NCBI GenBank assembly: GCA_913057885.1
Contig: CAJXOI010000067.1
Coordinates: 1 to 5,616, forward strand
Length of the DNA: 5,616 nucleotides
Source of the DNA: an uncultured Micavibrio sp.
GTDB taxonomy: Bacteria > Pseudomonadota > Alphaproteobacteria > Micavibrionales > UBA1664
Direction: 5' to 3'
The translations under genes were made by a program, and so were the position numbers. Below the pieces are notes generated by a model, which saw only the letters and a list, made by a program, of their open reading frames with translations, was not told where the DNA came from and did not search any database. Shown in pieces: positions 1 to 5,616 of the stretch; position 1 is the stretch's first letter; every line of letters starts with the position of its first letter.

Positions 1-171
1 ATTGGTAATGATGATTTGGGGCGCCCTATCTTAGAAATCAGTGGTGGAGTGGCGACCAAACTCGAAAAAATTGTACCACCGGGAAAAATACCGCATATTC
101 ATGTGACATTATCTGATGAGGCAGGGTTGGCCAAGGCAACGGTCATCTTAGAGGCATTGTCCAAGCCTTAA
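1..171 (+). CDS. C-terminal fragment of an unidentified protein (5' end outside window)
   Basis: An open frame runs without a stop from the first base to a TAA at 169-171 and encodes the last 56 residues of a protein. The peptide contains GRPILEISGG, then KIVPPGKIPHIHVTLSDEAG, and ends in a probable amphipathic helix (KATVILEALSKP). It looks like the end of a soluble alpha/beta domain: there is no membrane segment and no recognisable catalytic motif. I do not recognise the family. Only 5 bases separate its stop from the -35 hexamer of the following heat-shock promoter, and no terminator hairpin lies between, so some read-through into hsp20 is possible. Coding status rests on the open frame and plausible composition. 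Confidence 0.6.
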   Translation: MGNDDLGRPILEISGGVATKLEKIVPPGKIPHIHVTLSDEAGLAKATVILEALSKP

Positions 172-176
172 TTTGA

Positions 177-206
177 TTGATTTTTAAGTTATACATCTTA
201 TATACT
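177..206 (+). promoter_or_regulatory. Candidate sigma70-type promoter for hsp20
   Basis: A -35 hexamer TTGATT (177-182) and a -10 hexamer TATACT (201-206) are separated by 18 bases. Each matches the consensus at four or five of six positions. The predicted start near 213 gives a leader of about 64 nt before the hsp20 ATG. I see no convincing sigma32-type element, so heat control, if present, may act through the leader RNA or a factor not visible here. Inferred by eye only. Confidence 0.45.
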
Positions 207-276
207 ATTATCAAGAGAGATGCCTTTTCGGGTCTTTCAAAGAAACCTTGATCATAAAGATAAGGAGTATTTTTAA

Positions 277-753
277 ATGACAACAAGACTTTCTTTATTT
301 GATAGCCCGATGTTTTTGGGCTTTGATGATTTTGAACGAACAATCGACCGCCTGAAAAAAACCTCAGATGGTTACCCCCCTTACAACATAGAACAAGTAT
401 CTGAAAACCAATTGCGTATTACCTTGGCTGTAGCAGGCTTCACGATGGATGATTTGGATGTTGAATTGGAACATAATCAATTAACCATACGCGGAAAACA
501 ACAGGACGATACGACAGACCGCGTCTTTCTCCATCGAGGTATTGCGGCGCGGCAGTTCCAGCGAGGTTTTGTGCTGGCCGATGGAATTGAGGTGTCGGGT
601 GCGTCTTTGGATAACGGGCTTCTCCATATTGACATGACGCGGATTGTTCCCGAACCACAGGTGCAGAAAATCAAAATTTCAGGGAATAAGAAAAAATCCA
701 ATTCAGATGAAAAATCTAGTAATATTATAGATGTGGAGGGTTCAGATGATTAA
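277..753 (+). CDS. hsp20: Hsp20/alpha-crystallin small heat-shock protein (IbpA-type)
   Basis: This is an ATP-independent holdase that binds unfolding cytosolic proteins and keeps them refoldable by DnaK/ClpB. The 158-residue product has a short N-terminal arm (about 1-33), then an alpha-crystallin domain (about 34-136). That domain opens with YPPYNIE (33-39) and includes LAVAGF (50-55), LTIRGK (69-74), the conserved LHRGIAARQFQRGF (85-98) and NGLLHIDM (113-120). An I-x-I motif that docks neighbouring dimers is seen as IKI (132-134). The tail (137-158) is hydrophilic, rich in Lys, Ser and Asp, and slightly long for the family. The start is ATG 277, with AAGGAG at 262-267 and a 9-base spacer. 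It overlaps the downstream DUF1150 gene by 8 bases, so the two are probably translated together. The leader could form a weak hairpin over the ribosome binding site (see findings). Confidence 0.95.
   Translation: MTTRLSLFDSPMFLGFDDFERTIDRLKKTSDGYPPYNIEQVSENQLRITLAVAGFTMDDLDVELEHNQLTIRGKQQDDTTDRVFLHRGIAARQFQRGFVLADGIEVSGASLDNGLLHIDMTRIVPEPQVQKIKISGNKKKSNSDEKSSNIIDVEGSDD
735..740 (+). promoter_or_regulatory. Ribosome binding site that sets the DUF1150 start
   Basis: GGAGGG lies inside the 3' end of hsp20, 5 bases ahead of ATG 746. An in-frame ATG at 731 overlaps this site's upstream edge and has no Shine-Dalgarno of its own, so 746 is preferred as the start. Confidence 0.7.
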
Positions 754-994
754 AGATAAAAACCAACATCATGATAGTTTGATTTCGCAACAGCTTGCGG
801 CTTTATCGACGCAAGATTTTCTTAATCTTGGCAATGATGGGTTGTCTTATATTCGCCCTGTAACTCATGAAGATGGCCGTAAAGCTTATGCATTGTTTGG
901 TGCCGATGGATCACATATTTCCAGTAAACAAGACATTGAAACCCTTCATGTGATTGCTCGTCAAAATAATTTGACGCCTATGTTCGTTCAGTAG
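746..994 (+). CDS. DUF1150 family small protein
   Basis: The gene encodes 82 residues of unknown biochemical function. The pattern LSYIRPV (33-39), GRKAYALFGADG (44-55) and IARQNNLTP (70-78) matches the DUF1150 family, which is found mainly in Alphaproteobacteria and often sits directly after an hsp20 gene. The N-terminal 25 residues are polar and variable; residues 30-82 form the conserved compact part. There is no signal peptide or membrane segment, so it should be cytosolic. Its ATG overlaps the hsp20 stop (shared bases 746-753), which implies translational coupling and a role linked to the small heat-shock protein, perhaps as partner or modulator. That link is inferred from context only. 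A strong terminator follows 7 bases after the stop. Confidence 0.85.
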   Translation: MIKDKNQHHDSLISQQLAALSTQDFLNLGNDGLSYIRPVTHEDGRKAYALFGADGSHISSKQDIETLHVIARQNNLTPMFVQ

Positions 995-1001
995 GATATA
1001 A

Positions 1002-1026
1002 AAAAGCCCCCTTTATGGGGGCTTTT
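1002..1026. terminator. Bidirectional intrinsic terminator between DUF1150 and hpf
   Basis: A perfect 10-bp inverted repeat, AAAAGCCCCC (1002-1011) and GGGGGCTTTT (1017-1026), encloses a 5-base loop TTTAT. On the plus strand the stem ends in TTTT followed by GTCTTT. On the minus strand it ends in five T residues. It sits between the two convergent stops (994 and 1036) and can serve both the hsp20 unit and hpf. Confidence 0.9.
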
Positions 1027-1035
1027 GTCTTTGGA

Positions 1036-1653
1036 TTAAGCCGCGTCACTTTGGACGCTTTTGGCTTCCTTTGGGTCGACCCACCCAATATTGCCGTCTT
1101 GACGAATATAAACCATGTTCAATTCACCGTTTTTGGAGTTTCTAAATAACATGGCATTATTGCCCGATAAATTCAAACGCATCACCGCATCTGATACCGA
1201 CATTGTTTGAATATTGGTTGTCATTTCGGCAATGATGACCGGATCATCTTGTGATTCAATCTCCTCATCAGTTAAATGATCAACCTGATCATCGTTAATA
1301 TTTAATCCAATTGTATATTCTGGGACACGCATCAATTCCGCTTGTTCCATTTGTTCATGGTGGTCGCGCAATTTCCGTTTATATCGACGCAATTGTTTGG
1401 CGATTTTGTCTGCGGCAGAATCAAACGATTGGTGCACATCATGTTCACTTGCGGTCGCGCTGACATGAATTTCTTTCCCAACCGTCATGGCGATATGTGT
1501 TTTGAATAGTGATTTTGTTTCTTTGCTCATTGTGACAGAGACATTCACGGCCCTCCCAAAGTATTTTTCGTTAATCGTTTCAATGCGTTCTTCGATGTAT
1601 GTTTTCAGGGCGTCGCCCATGTCGAAATGTAGTCCTTGAAGAGTTAAATCCAT
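1036..1653 (-). CDS. hpf: Long-form ribosome hibernation promoting factor (HPF/RaiA family)
   Basis: The product binds the decoding centre of the 30S subunit and, through its C-terminal domain, pairs two 70S ribosomes into inactive 100S dimers when growth stops. Of 205 residues, about 1-102 form the S30AE domain (opening MDLTLQGLHFDMGDALKTYI; the basic helix includes KQLRRYKRKLRDHH). Residues 103-136 are an acidic linker. Residues 137-194 are the dimerisation domain, with MSVSDAVMRLNLSGNNAMLF and VYIRQDGNIGWVDP. Having both domains makes it the long form, close to the usual length of about 190 residues. The start ATG (1651-1653) has GGAGG at 1662-1666 with an 8-base spacer. In many Proteobacteria hpf follows rpoN directly. 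Here an opposite-strand gene intervenes, so hpf appears to rely on its own promoter. It ends in the shared terminator. Confidence 0.95.
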   Translation of the reverse strand: MDLTLQGLHFDMGDALKTYIEERIETINEKYFGRAVNVSVTMSKETKSLFKTHIAMTVGKEIHVSATASEHDVHQSFDSAADKIAKQLRRYKRKLRDHHEQMEQAELMRVPEYTIGLNINDDQVDHLTDEEIESQDDPVIIAEMTTNIQTMSVSDAVMRLNLSGNNAMLFRNSKNGELNMVYIRQDGNIGWVDPKEAKSVQSDAA

Positions 1654-1697
1654 GATAATTGCCTCCGTATGTATTGGTTTGGAAGGATTTGAAAGTC

Positions 1698-1727
1698 ACT
1701 ATACTCCTATTTCAGTATGTCATGCAA
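1698..1727 (-). promoter_or_regulatory. Candidate sigma70-type promoter for hpf
   Basis: Read on the minus strand, TTGCAT (1727-1722) and TATAGT (1703-1698) are separated by 18 bases. The -10 matches the consensus at five of six positions. The start would fall near 1691, about 38 nt upstream of the hpf ATG and ahead of GGAGG. No sigma-54 type -24/-12 pair was seen in the 1654-1813 gap. Confidence 0.5.
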
Positions 1728-1800
1728 ACCCTTAACAAATTTTAAAAACCGCGTCTTAAAGTTTGATCTTTTGCAACGACATTTGTAATTTGAAAAGAAA

Positions 1801-1806
1801 AAAGGA
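1801..1806 (+). promoter_or_regulatory. Ribosome binding site that sets the start of the unknown gene
   Basis: AAAGGA lies 7 bases before ATG 1814. A longer in-frame reading from TTG 1763 lacks any Shine-Dalgarno, and would add a Cys- and Lys-rich stretch typical of untranslated leader, so ATG 1814 is preferred. Confidence 0.6.
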
Positions 1807-1813
1807 TAAAAAT

Positions 1814-2365
1814 ATGGCATTACAGGGACCAAAAGATGATTTCGATGGCAGTCAGGGTGACAAGATCGACGATAATAAAACACCGCCTTCAGATATATTT
1901 TTCCATACTGGCAAGCAAATTTTTGACAAGATTTATAGTAATTTGAAAGAGAACGGCTTTATTATATCGCGGCGGGATAAGCGCTTAAAAGGAAAAAAAT
2001 ATACTCTTGAATATGCAATGGCGGGCGCTTCCAGACATAGTAGGGTTGCTGCCGGCGAGGTATTAAAAATAACGATAAATCGGGACTGTATCGTGACCTT
2101 GTCGCACGATATCTGTATGCGCAGCAATCAAGGCGATACGAAAAAGGCTATATTTCCTGATCAACAACATAGCGAATTAAGGGCAAGTCTTCATCCAAAT
2201 GATAGACAGAATCTGGCCAATTTATGCGAAACCCTTATCACACAGATTGCGCGGTTGTGCGACCGTCCTGAAATTTGCGTAAGGCATATTGTTTTAAAGG
2301 ATAATCCGTTAAAGGATATTTTGAATAAAACCAACAGCAATAATAAGAAAACTGTTGCGCCTTAA
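1814..2365 (+). CDS. Unrecognised 183-residue protein between hpf and rpoN
   Basis: I do not recognise this protein. Residues 1-27 are acidic and polar, probably disordered. Residues about 28-165 look folded: a helix around 32-47 (GKQIFDKIYSNLKENG), a short basic patch (RRDKRLKGKK, 53-62), predicted strands near 63-69 and 82-100, then a helix near 127-149 (HPND through IARLCD). The tail (172-183) is Asn/Lys-rich. There are five cysteines (92, 101, 138, 149, 155), not arranged as a CxxC metal site. No signal peptide, membrane segment or enzyme motif is seen; it is probably cytosolic. Rare-type codons are frequent (5 of 13 Ile as ATA, 5 of 12 Arg as AGA/AGG), but lptG also uses AGA/AGG in 5 of 15, so this is no proof of transfer. 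A weak promoter may be TTGATC 1763-1768 with TGTAAT 1784-1789, at a short 15-base spacing. Its stop overlaps the rpoN stop. The long open frame and good ribosome site support it as real. Confidence 0.75.
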   Translation: MALQGPKDDFDGSQGDKIDDNKTPPSDIFFHTGKQIFDKIYSNLKENGFIISRRDKRLKGKKYTLEYAMAGASRHSRVAAGEVLKITINRDCIVTLSHDICMRSNQGDTKKAIFPDQQHSELRASLHPNDRQNLANLCETLITQIARLCDRPEICVRHIVLKDNPLKDILNKTNSNNKKTVAP

Positions 2366-3735
2366 TCCAACTGCTTTTTCTGTTTTCTTCGTGTAGACGA
2401 CGACCCGATCTTCATTGCCTCGCGGTATTTGGCTACGGTACGACGGGCAATATCGATTCCTTCATTTTGCAAGGCGTTGGCGATGGCTTCGTCCGACAAT
2501 GGTTTTTGGGTTGGCTCATTATCAATCATCGTTTTGATTTTGGCTTTGATGGCTTGGGCCGAAACATCTCCGCCACCATCAGATGACGATACACCCGATC
2601 CAAAAAAGAATTTCAAAGGAAATAGACCGCGCGGGGTCCCAATAAATTTATCGATGGTAATCCTGCTTACGGTGGATTCATGGACGCCGACCTCTTCCGC
2701 AACTTCACGCAAGGTCAAAGGTTTTAAGAACTCGACACCAAATAAAAAGAAACCCTCTTGAGCATCAATAATTTCGCTGGCAACCCTCAGGATGGTTTGC
2801 GCCCTCTGATCCATGGCCTGCACCAACCAATTGGCGGAATGTAACTTATCCGTCAAAAATTTCTTTTCTGTTTTATCGCCCGCGCCTCTCTCAACCAAGG
2901 CCACATATTCTTGATTGATCAGAACTCTAGGCAATGTTTCATGGTTCAATCTAACCTTCCATCCACCGCCTTGGTGTTTAGGCAATTTTTCCATTAAAAC
3001 ATCGGCAATGGCGGTTTGAGAAATCACATAATCAAATTCCGCTGCCGGTTTGGGGTTAAGGGCACGAATTTCAGAAATCATATCCTGAAGGTCATCCCGA
3101 TCAACACCGCATAATTTTTCCAGCTTTTTAAAATCAGCATCGGCCAGCACATCAAGATTTTTCAGCAATGTCTGCATTGCCGGATCAAGACGATTTTTTT
3201 CTTCTAATTGCAGCGCTAGGCAATCGGGAAGATCATGCGCAAATATACCCGTCGGGTCGAATTGGCGCAGGGTTTCTAATAACCGTTCAACACGGTCAAC
3301 AGAACATGATAATGACTCTGCGCTTTGTTGTGGTGTTTCACGTAAATAACCACTTTCGTCTAACCGATCAATCAACAGGGCAGCAATCATTTTGTCGCGG
3401 GATTCTGTGATCGTGACATTCAATTGTTCCATCAAATGGGCGCGAAGGTCCTTTTTATCCTCAACACGGTTTTCCAGGGCAAAGTCAGGATCATCGAATT
3501 TTGAGCTGCCCCCTGATCCGACGTTTGCAGCAGATGTCCCGGCATCAAAACTATCGTCTTTGGTGTCCTCACGTGTTTCATCTTTCTCCAAAAACGGATT
3601 ATGTTCCATTTCTTGTTCAAGATATTCAGCCAGATCAAGGTTATTCATTTGCAACATGGCAATGGCATCGCGCAATTGCGGTGTCATAACCAATTGTTGT
3701 GATTGTTTTAAATCCAGCTTGATATCATAGGCCAT
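2362..3735 (-). CDS. rpoN: RNA polymerase sigma-54 factor
   Basis: Sigma-54 directs RNA polymerase to -24/-12 promoters and needs an AAA+ activator to open them; it typically controls nitrogen use, motility and envelope genes. Numbering from ATG 3733-3735 gives 457 residues. Region I (about 1-50) carries LKQSQQLVMTPQLRDAIAML and ends near HNPFLE. An acidic, Gly/Ser-rich region II follows (about 51-93), then the core-binding region. The helix-turn-helix lies near 340-362 (LREVAEEVGVHESTVSRI), followed by GTPRGLFPLKFFF. The RpoN box ARRTVAKYRE is at 430-439 (bases 2419-2448) and is intact. The chosen start gives MAYDIKLDLKQSQ, like known homologues. Upstream in-frame starts at ATG 3750 and TTG 3795 would add non-conserved residues, and no candidate start has a strong Shine-Dalgarno. 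No lptB lies upstream; lptG diverges instead. Its stop overlaps that of the convergent unknown gene. Confidence 0.96.
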   Translation of the reverse strand: MAYDIKLDLKQSQQLVMTPQLRDAIAMLQMNNLDLAEYLEQEMEHNPFLEKDETREDTKDDSFDAGTSAANVGSGGSSKFDDPDFALENRVEDKKDLRAHLMEQLNVTITESRDKMIAALLIDRLDESGYLRETPQQSAESLSCSVDRVERLLETLRQFDPTGIFAHDLPDCLALQLEEKNRLDPAMQTLLKNLDVLADADFKKLEKLCGVDRDDLQDMISEIRALNPKPAAEFDYVISQTAIADVLMEKLPKHQGGGWKVRLNHETLPRVLINQEYVALVERGAGDKTEKKFLTDKLHSANWLVQAMDQRAQTILRVASEIIDAQEGFFLFGVEFLKPLTLREVAEEVGVHESTVSRITIDKFIGTPRGLFPLKFFFGSGVSSSDGGGDVSAQAIKAKIKTMIDNEPTQKPLSDEAIANALQNEGIDIARRTVAKYREAMKIGSSSTRRKQKKQLD

Positions 3736-3817
3736 AACCAAAGATACCATATCCGCAATTTGGATGAAGATGAAAAAATAATGGTTGATTAACAAGTGGC
3801 GTGGTAAAAAGGATTTT
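3736..3817. other. Divergent control region between rpoN and lptG
   Basis: This 82-base gap must carry the start signals for both divergent genes, unless one is transcribed from inside the other. I found no promoter pair with good hexamers and spacing on either strand. TTG codons at 3785 (plus) and 3795 (minus) would extend both genes into an overlap, but the protein conservation argues against both extensions. Confidence 0.35.
3808..3813 (+). promoter_or_regulatory. Ribosome binding site that sets the lptG start
   Basis: AAAGGA precedes ATG 3818 with a short 4-base spacer. The alternative in-frame TTG at 3785 has no such site and would add 11 residues (MINKWRGKKDF) ahead of the usual family N-terminus. 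Confidence 0.55.
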
Positions 3818-4915
3818 ATGACACAGTTAAATGCCCTTTTATTCCGTTATTTGGCGATGGAATTTTTGAAGAAATTGGCGATGGTTTTTTGTCTTTTGAT
3901 CGGGGTTGTTTATCTTTTCGAGGCAATAGAGCTGTTTAACCGCGTGGGGAATAATGATGCCATAACCGTATTCGTGGTGTTTGAGATGGCCTTTTATAAA
4001 TTGCCGGAGGTTGGCCACGAGATTATGCCTTTTATTATATTTTTTTCCGCTATTGCTGTTTTGAAATCATTGTCCGAAAGACAAGAACTGGTGATCTTGC
4101 GAGCATCGGGTATGTCTGTATGGCAATTTTTGATACCGGTCCTATGCACGACATTACTGGTCAGTTTGATTTATGTCACCTTACTTCATCCTGTTTTCGC
4201 CAGCATGATGAGCCGATATGAAAAAATGGATAATTTATATATGGGCGATGGGCGCGAGACAATTACCCGTATCGGTGATGGGCTATGGCTTAGGCAAGAA
4301 GACGAAACCGGAAATTTTATCCTTAAGGCCGATGACCTGAATGCGCGGGAATGGATGATGCAAGATGTTGTTGTATTTTTCTTTGATCAGAATAACCAGC
4401 ATTCACAGAGAATTGATGCCGCGACAGCACAATTAGGGAATGGAGAGTGGGTTTTTAACAACGTTTCGGTGCATCAAAAAGACGCCATCCCCAGGGTGTT
4501 GCCAACCCTGAGTTTGACTACGACGCTGACGCCACAAACGATTCAAGAGAGCTTTTCCTCGCCGCAAACGATTTCATTTTGGCGATTGCCTTATTTTATT
4601 GATGCCCTTAGCCCAACGGGTTTGGATACAATGCCTTTGCGGTCTTATTATCAATCGCTTTTGTCTCAACCGCTTATGGTGATGGCGATGGTGTTTCTAG
4701 CGGCGGCCGTTACATTAAAAACGGATCGTGTCTCAAGAACCTTTCCTTTAATTGCGGCGGGATTGGGCGCTACGGCGATCGTCTTTTTTGTGTCCAGTTT
4801 TCTTATGACGCTTGCGCAAGGGCATGAAATTCCGCTTTTTTTGGCGGTTTGGGCCACGCCGATATTGATTTTTTTATTTTCAGTGTATTTTTTAAGTCAC
4901 AAAGAAGATGGCTAG
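3818..4915 (+). CDS. lptG: LPS export system permease LptG (YjgP/YjgQ family)
   Basis: LptG is an inner-membrane permease subunit of the LptB2FG transporter, which extracts LPS from the inner membrane and pushes it across the LptC-LptA bridge to LptD/E. The product has 365 residues, typical for the family. TM1 is about 19-40 and TM2 about 66-84. The cytoplasmic loop SERQELVILRASGMS (86-100) includes the coupling helix that contacts LptB, and TM3 is about 103-124. The periplasmic beta-jellyroll spans about 140-250 (GLWLRQ at 155-160), and FWRLPYFIDAL (254-264) precedes TM4-TM6 (about 283-300, 309-331, 338-359). FWRLPYFIDAL and GLWLRQ favour LptG over its paralogue LptF. Alphaproteobacteria often have lptF-lptG-lptD together; here neither lptF nor lptD adjoins it, so the partner must be encoded elsewhere. 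It diverges from rpoN and is followed 84 bases later by mlaA. Confidence 0.88.
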   Translation: MTQLNALLFRYLAMEFLKKLAMVFCLLIGVVYLFEAIELFNRVGNNDAITVFVVFEMAFYKLPEVGHEIMPFIIFFSAIAVLKSLSERQELVILRASGMSVWQFLIPVLCTTLLVSLIYVTLLHPVFASMMSRYEKMDNLYMGDGRETITRIGDGLWLRQEDETGNFILKADDLNAREWMMQDVVVFFFDQNNQHSQRIDAATAQLGNGEWVFNNVSVHQKDAIPRVLPTLSLTTTLTPQTIQESFSSPQTISFWRLPYFIDALSPTGLDTMPLRSYYQSLLSQPLMVMAMVFLAAAVTLKTDRVSRTFPLIAAGLGATAIVFFVSSFLMTLAQGHEIPLFLAVWATPILIFLFSVYFLSHKEDG

Positions 4916-4999
4916 TGTCGGTCAATAAGGCGTTAAGGGCTTGTTAACCCAGTGAGTATAGATTACAAAGTAAGATATTATCAGTTTTAAAGTGGGACT

Positions 5000-5616
5000 A
5001 TGATTATCATGATTAAAAATATTAAAAAGGGATTTTTAACAGTCGGGTTGGCGGCATCTGTTGCATTGTCGGGATGTGCATCAAACCCCAATAATCCTGA
5101 AGTTTCAGACCCGTTTGAGTCATATAACCGCGTTGTATTCGGGTGGAATGATACGGTTGATGCTGTTGCCTTGGATCCGTTGACGGAAACCTATCGTTTT
5201 GTTGTGCCAAGCCCGTTTCGTACAGCCATCGCAAATTTTCTTGATAACCTAAAGTCTCCAGTTTATCTCATCAATGAATTACTACAGGGTGATTTGAATG
5301 GCGCTGGTCGTGTAACGACACGCTTTGTTTACAATACCTTTGGTGGTTGGGGCGGTTTTGTCGATAATGCCGAATTTGACGGGATTGATTACGAACCTGA
5401 AGATTTTGGCCAGACTTTAGCTGTATGGGGTGTTGACTCAGGGCCGTATATTGTACTGCCAATTTTTGGGCCATCAACGATCCGCGATGGTTTTGGAATG
5501 GCTGCTGATATGGCGCTTGATCCGATTAATTGGTATGTTTGGGAACAGGACAAGGATGATATTGGAACAATCCGCACCGCGGCAACGGTAATGACGACGA
5601 AAGATCAATTGATGGA
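5000..5616 (+). CDS. mlaA: Phospholipid-binding outer-membrane lipoprotein MlaA (VacJ), 3' end outside window
   Basis: MlaA sits in the outer membrane, removes phospholipids from the outer leaflet and passes them to MlaC for return to the inner membrane. The visible 205 residues begin with a lipoprotein signal: basic KNIKK (6-10), a hydrophobic stretch, and the lipobox LSGC (23-26) with Cys26 as the lipidated residue. Ala at +2 fits outer-membrane sorting. The mature part has DPFESYNR (37-44), YNTFGGWGGFVD (111-122), DFGQTLAVWGVDSGPYIVLP (135-154) and FGPSTIRDGFG (156-166), all family hallmarks. The start is uncertain: ATG 5000 has only AAAG at 4989-4992, while ATG 5009 has GTGGGA at 4992-4997 with an 11-base spacer. 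Both keep the signal peptide. A weak -10 (TATTAT, 4976-4981) in the 84-base gap has no good -35. Co-transcription with lptG is possible, as no terminator is seen between them. Confidence 0.93.
   Translation, partial: MIIMIKNIKKGFLTVGLAASVALSGCASNPNNPEVSDPFESYNRVVFGWNDTVDAVALDPLTETYRFVVPSPFRTAIANFLDNLKSPVYLINELLQGDLNGAGRVTTRFVYNTFGGWGGFVDNAEFDGIDYEPEDFGQTLAVWGVDSGPYIVLPIFGPSTIRDGFGMAADMALDPINWYVWEQDKDDIGTIRTAATVMTTKDQLM

Noticed and set aside
143..343. Minus-strand 66-codon frame across the hsp20 promoter
   Set aside because: It overlaps the promoter, the leader and the hsp20 start, with no supporting signal.
440..701. Two minus-strand open frames inside hsp20
   Set aside because: They lie fully antisense to a well-conserved alpha-crystallin domain, have no ribosome site, and their composition (Pro, Arg, Ser, Cys, Trp) is typical of shadow frames.
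1763..1813. TTG-initiated N-terminal extension of the unknown gene
   Set aside because: It has no ribosome site and a leader-like composition; ATG 1814 with AAAGGA is better.
1654..1813. Sigma-54 (-24/-12) promoter autoregulating hpf or the unknown gene
   Set aside because: No GG and GC pair with the required spacing and flanks was found on either strand by eye.
1814..2365. Recent horizontal transfer of the unknown gene
   Set aside because: ATA, AGA and AGG codons are frequent, but lptG next door shows similar use, and no repeats, integrase or tRNA flank it. The case is not strong enough.
2429..3730. Several plus-strand open frames inside rpoN, up to 112 codons
   Set aside because: They are antisense to conserved rpoN regions including the RpoN box and region I, lack Shine-Dalgarno sites, and resemble no known protein.
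4931..4950. Inverted-repeat-like GTTAAGGGC and GTTAACCC after lptG
   Set aside because: The pairable stem is only about 3 bp and no T tract follows, so it is not a terminator. GTTAAC alone is a short chance palindrome.
5022..5577. Minus-strand frames inside mlaA
   Set aside because: They are antisense to clear MlaA motifs; Gln/Pro/His-rich shadow translations.

Overview
This window looks like chromosomal core DNA from a moderately AT-rich alphaproteobacterium. The evidence is an Hsp20 protein of the alphaproteobacterial IbpA type followed by an overlapping DUF1150 gene (a pairing typical of that class), a long-form hibernation factor on the same strand as rpoN, and outer-membrane genes (lptG, mlaA). 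The order cannot be fixed from sequence alone. No phage, transposon, CRISPR, tRNA or rRNA feature is visible.

Layout, left to right. (1) The tail of an unidentified plus-strand gene ends at 171. (2) A plus-strand heat-shock unit follows: a sigma70-like promoter, an Hsp20 chaperone and a DUF1150 protein, closed by a strong hairpin at 1002-1026 that can stop transcription from both sides. (3) On the minus strand is hpf, a long-form ribosome hibernation factor with its own promoter at 1698-1727. (4) On the plus strand is an unrecognised 183-residue protein gene (1814-2365), wedged between hpf and rpoN. (5) On the minus strand is rpoN (sigma-54), whose stop codon overlaps that of the unknown gene in a shared TTAA. 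(6) On the plus strand, diverging from rpoN, is lptG, followed by the start of mlaA, which runs off the right edge.

Functionally there are two themes. The left half is stress and dormancy: holdase chaperone, hibernation factor and alternative sigma factor. The right half is outer-membrane lipid asymmetry: LptG exports LPS to the outer leaflet, and MlaA removes misplaced phospholipid from it.

The main oddities are in gene order. The common alphaproteobacterial series lptC-lptA-lptB-rpoN-hpf-ptsN is broken here. An opposite-strand orphan gene separates rpoN from hpf, lptG lies head to head with rpoN where lptB is expected, and no ptsN follows hpf. The best candidate for something undescribed is the orphan gene at 1814-2365. 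I could not assign it a family or function, and nothing visible shows it to be part of a defence or mobile system.
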